Shown here: piece after piece, positions 63,021-64,000 of the stretch
How positions within the stretch are numbered: position 1 is the stretch's first letter
Layout of the letters: each line of letters opens with the position of its first letter
NCBI GenBank assembly: GCA_022763485.1
Contig: JALEGX010000032.1
Location: 1 to 64,000, forward strand
Length of the DNA stretch: 64,000 nt
Reading direction: 5' to 3'
Origin: Paracoccaceae bacterium
Lineage (GTDB): Bacteria; Pseudomonadota; Alphaproteobacteria; Rhodobacterales; Rhodobacteraceae
The notes under the pieces: model-generated
Told to the model about the DNA's origin: nothing
The model's database searches: none
Seen by the model: only the letters and a program-made list of their open reading frames with translations
Translations under genes and position numbers: made by a program

Positions 63021-64000
63021 GCGCGGGACCTCTGCTCACCACGACGGATCACCGACAAAATCAAAGCCAGTGCGGCTGGAGTCATGCCGTCAATGCGTGC
63101 GGCTTGTGACAGATTTGGAGGACGAACATGGGACAGCTTCTGACACAATTCATTAGACAACCCCTGAACACTGGAGTAGTCAAAACCGCTTGGAATCACG
63201 ACATTTTCGTCCTTCTTCAATGCTTGGACTTCCCGTTTCTGACGTTCAATATAGTTCGCATAAAGCGCTTCTTTGGAGATCTGATCCCGGCTTTGTTGAT
63301 CAACGGCATCCAAATCCGGCATCAACGCGATCAGATCTTCGAAGCTAACATCGGGGAATGCCAAGATATCCAATCCGGACCGCCGGTTTCCATCCTGATT
63401 GACCGAAATACCCGCTTCGTTGATTTGTTTAGGGGTAAACTGGTGAGATGTTAGATGCGAACGCACTTGCTCCAGCTTTTCCATTTTTTCCGCGAACTGA
63501 TCTGAACGTACTGCCCCAACGCATCCAAGTTCCAACCCAATCGGTGTCAGCCGCTGGTCAGCGTTGTCCGCGCGAAGGGACAGACGGAACTCCGCCCGTG
63601 AGGTAAACATCCGATAGGGCTCAGCAACGCCATTCACGGTCAGATCGTCTATCATCACCCCAATATAGCTGTTGGACCTACTGAAAATCGCCGGATCACG
63701 TTCCTGGATGGACAACGCGGCGTTCAGGCCAGCCACCATCCCCTGCGCTGCGGCTTCTTCATACCCGGTGGTGCCGTTGATCTGACCAGCGAGATAAAGG
63801 CCATCGATGTTCCGAAGCGACAGATCAAGGTTCAGCGCACGCGGATCGATGTAGTCATATTCGATCGCGTAACCCGGCTGCAGAATCTTGGCTTCCTCCA
63901 AGCCAAAGATCGAATGGACATAATCTTCCTGCACGTCTTCAGGCAAAGAGGTCGAGATCCCGTTTGGATAGACGGTATGATCGGCCAGGCCTTCGGGCTC
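63017..64000 (-). CDS. mnmG: tRNA uridine 5-carboxymethylaminomethyl modification enzyme MnmG, C-terminal part
   Basis: The reading frame is open from the right edge to the stop at 63017, about 327 residues. It shows the FAD-family segment [28 protein letters not shown], with [28 protein letters not shown] and the C-terminal helical domain. MnmG with MnmE modifies U34 of tRNAs. The N-terminal FAD-binding part lies outside the window. It overlaps rsmG by four bases. Confidence 0.97.
   Translation of the reverse strand, partial: EPEGLADHTVYPNGISTSLPEDVQEDYVHSIFGLEEAKILQPGYAIEYDYIDPRALNLDLSLRNIDGLYLAGQINGTTGYEEAAAQGMVAGLNAALSIQERDPAIFSRSNSYIGVMIDDLTVNGVAEPYRMFTSRAEFRLSLRADNADQRLTPIGLELGCVGAVRSDQFAEKMEKLEQVRSHLTSHQFTPKQINEAGISVNQDGNRRSGLDILAFPDVSFEDLIALMPDLDAVDQQSRDQISKEALYANYIERQKREVQALKKDENVVIPSGFDYSSVQGLSNELCQKLSHVRPPNLSQAARIDGMTPAALALILSVIRRGEQRSRA

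Noticed and set aside
1-64000. tRNA, rRNA, CRISPR, prophage or insertion-sequence features
   Set aside because: I looked through all gaps. None showed cloverleaf sequences, regular spacers, transposase genes or terminal repeats, and there are no gaps of 300 bases or more.
1-64000. Undescribed defence or mobile system
   Set aside because: Gene content is core metabolism, translation, repair and envelope. No cluster of unknown genes with nuclease, toxin or helicase features was seen.

Overview
The window looks like part of the main chromosome of an alphaproteobacterium, most likely a marine Rhodobacterales (Roseobacter group). This rests on GC-rich coding DNA, the gene blocks rimP-nusA-ylxR-infB, hrcA-grpE beside rph-rdgB-hemW, and mnmG-rsmG-parA-parB, ubiquinone synthesis (ubiG), a two-domain malic enzyme with a phosphotransacetylase-like half, and small secreted proteins of a roseobacter type. 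No tRNA, rRNA, CRISPR array, insertion sequence, prophage or defence island was found. Almost all of it is dense core genome with gaps under 300 bases.

Layout. 1-151 is the N-terminal stub of a flavoprotein leaving the left edge, followed by alkB. 1174-5181 is the chaperone pair dnaK-dnaJ, a terminator, and radC. 5204-10556 (minus) is secA followed by an unknown anchored protein and a solute-binding/OmpA fusion. 10733-13509 (plus) holds a parvulin, argJ, mutT and a 44-residue protein. 13737-19093 (minus) is the rimP-nusA-ylxR-infB transcription/translation operon, with a promoter and a terminator-like hairpin in its leader. 19356-25865 holds an RTX-type CAP protein, pip with a short solute-binding protein, ubiG, and a MarR/nitrilase/grxC/comF group. 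25883-30886 holds a methyltransferase, hemH and a 1000-residue three-domain kinase/M23/aminotransferase protein. 30989-34034 is an envelope group: two L,D-transpeptidases, a CAP lipoprotein, a small membrane protein and a bacterial sodium-channel homologue. 34061-42504 holds an RNA methyltransferase, a paired ABC exporter, CCA-adding enzyme, two Nudix enzymes and Hsp33. 42516-44306 is a divergent signalling pair: a response regulator fused to a PP2C phosphatase, and a free Hpt protein. 44310-56037 is mostly metabolism and repair (ilvA, argG, msrA, maeB, mutS). 56124-64000 holds grpE-hrcA, rph-rdgB-hemW, and the origin-proximal block parB-parA-rsmG-mnmG with a perfect parS site inside rsmG.

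How the genes work together. Protein quality control is unusually concentrated: DnaK, DnaJ and GrpE, the repressor HrcA, Hsp33, SecA, a periplasmic parvulin and an exported MsrA. The mnmG end points to a position near the replication origin, since parAB and parS normally lie there. I found no convincing undescribed multi-gene system. The best leads are the three-domain fusion at 27884-30886 with a hairpin over its ribosome-binding site, the solute-binding/OmpA fusion, the phosphatase/Hpt pair, and the rimP leader.
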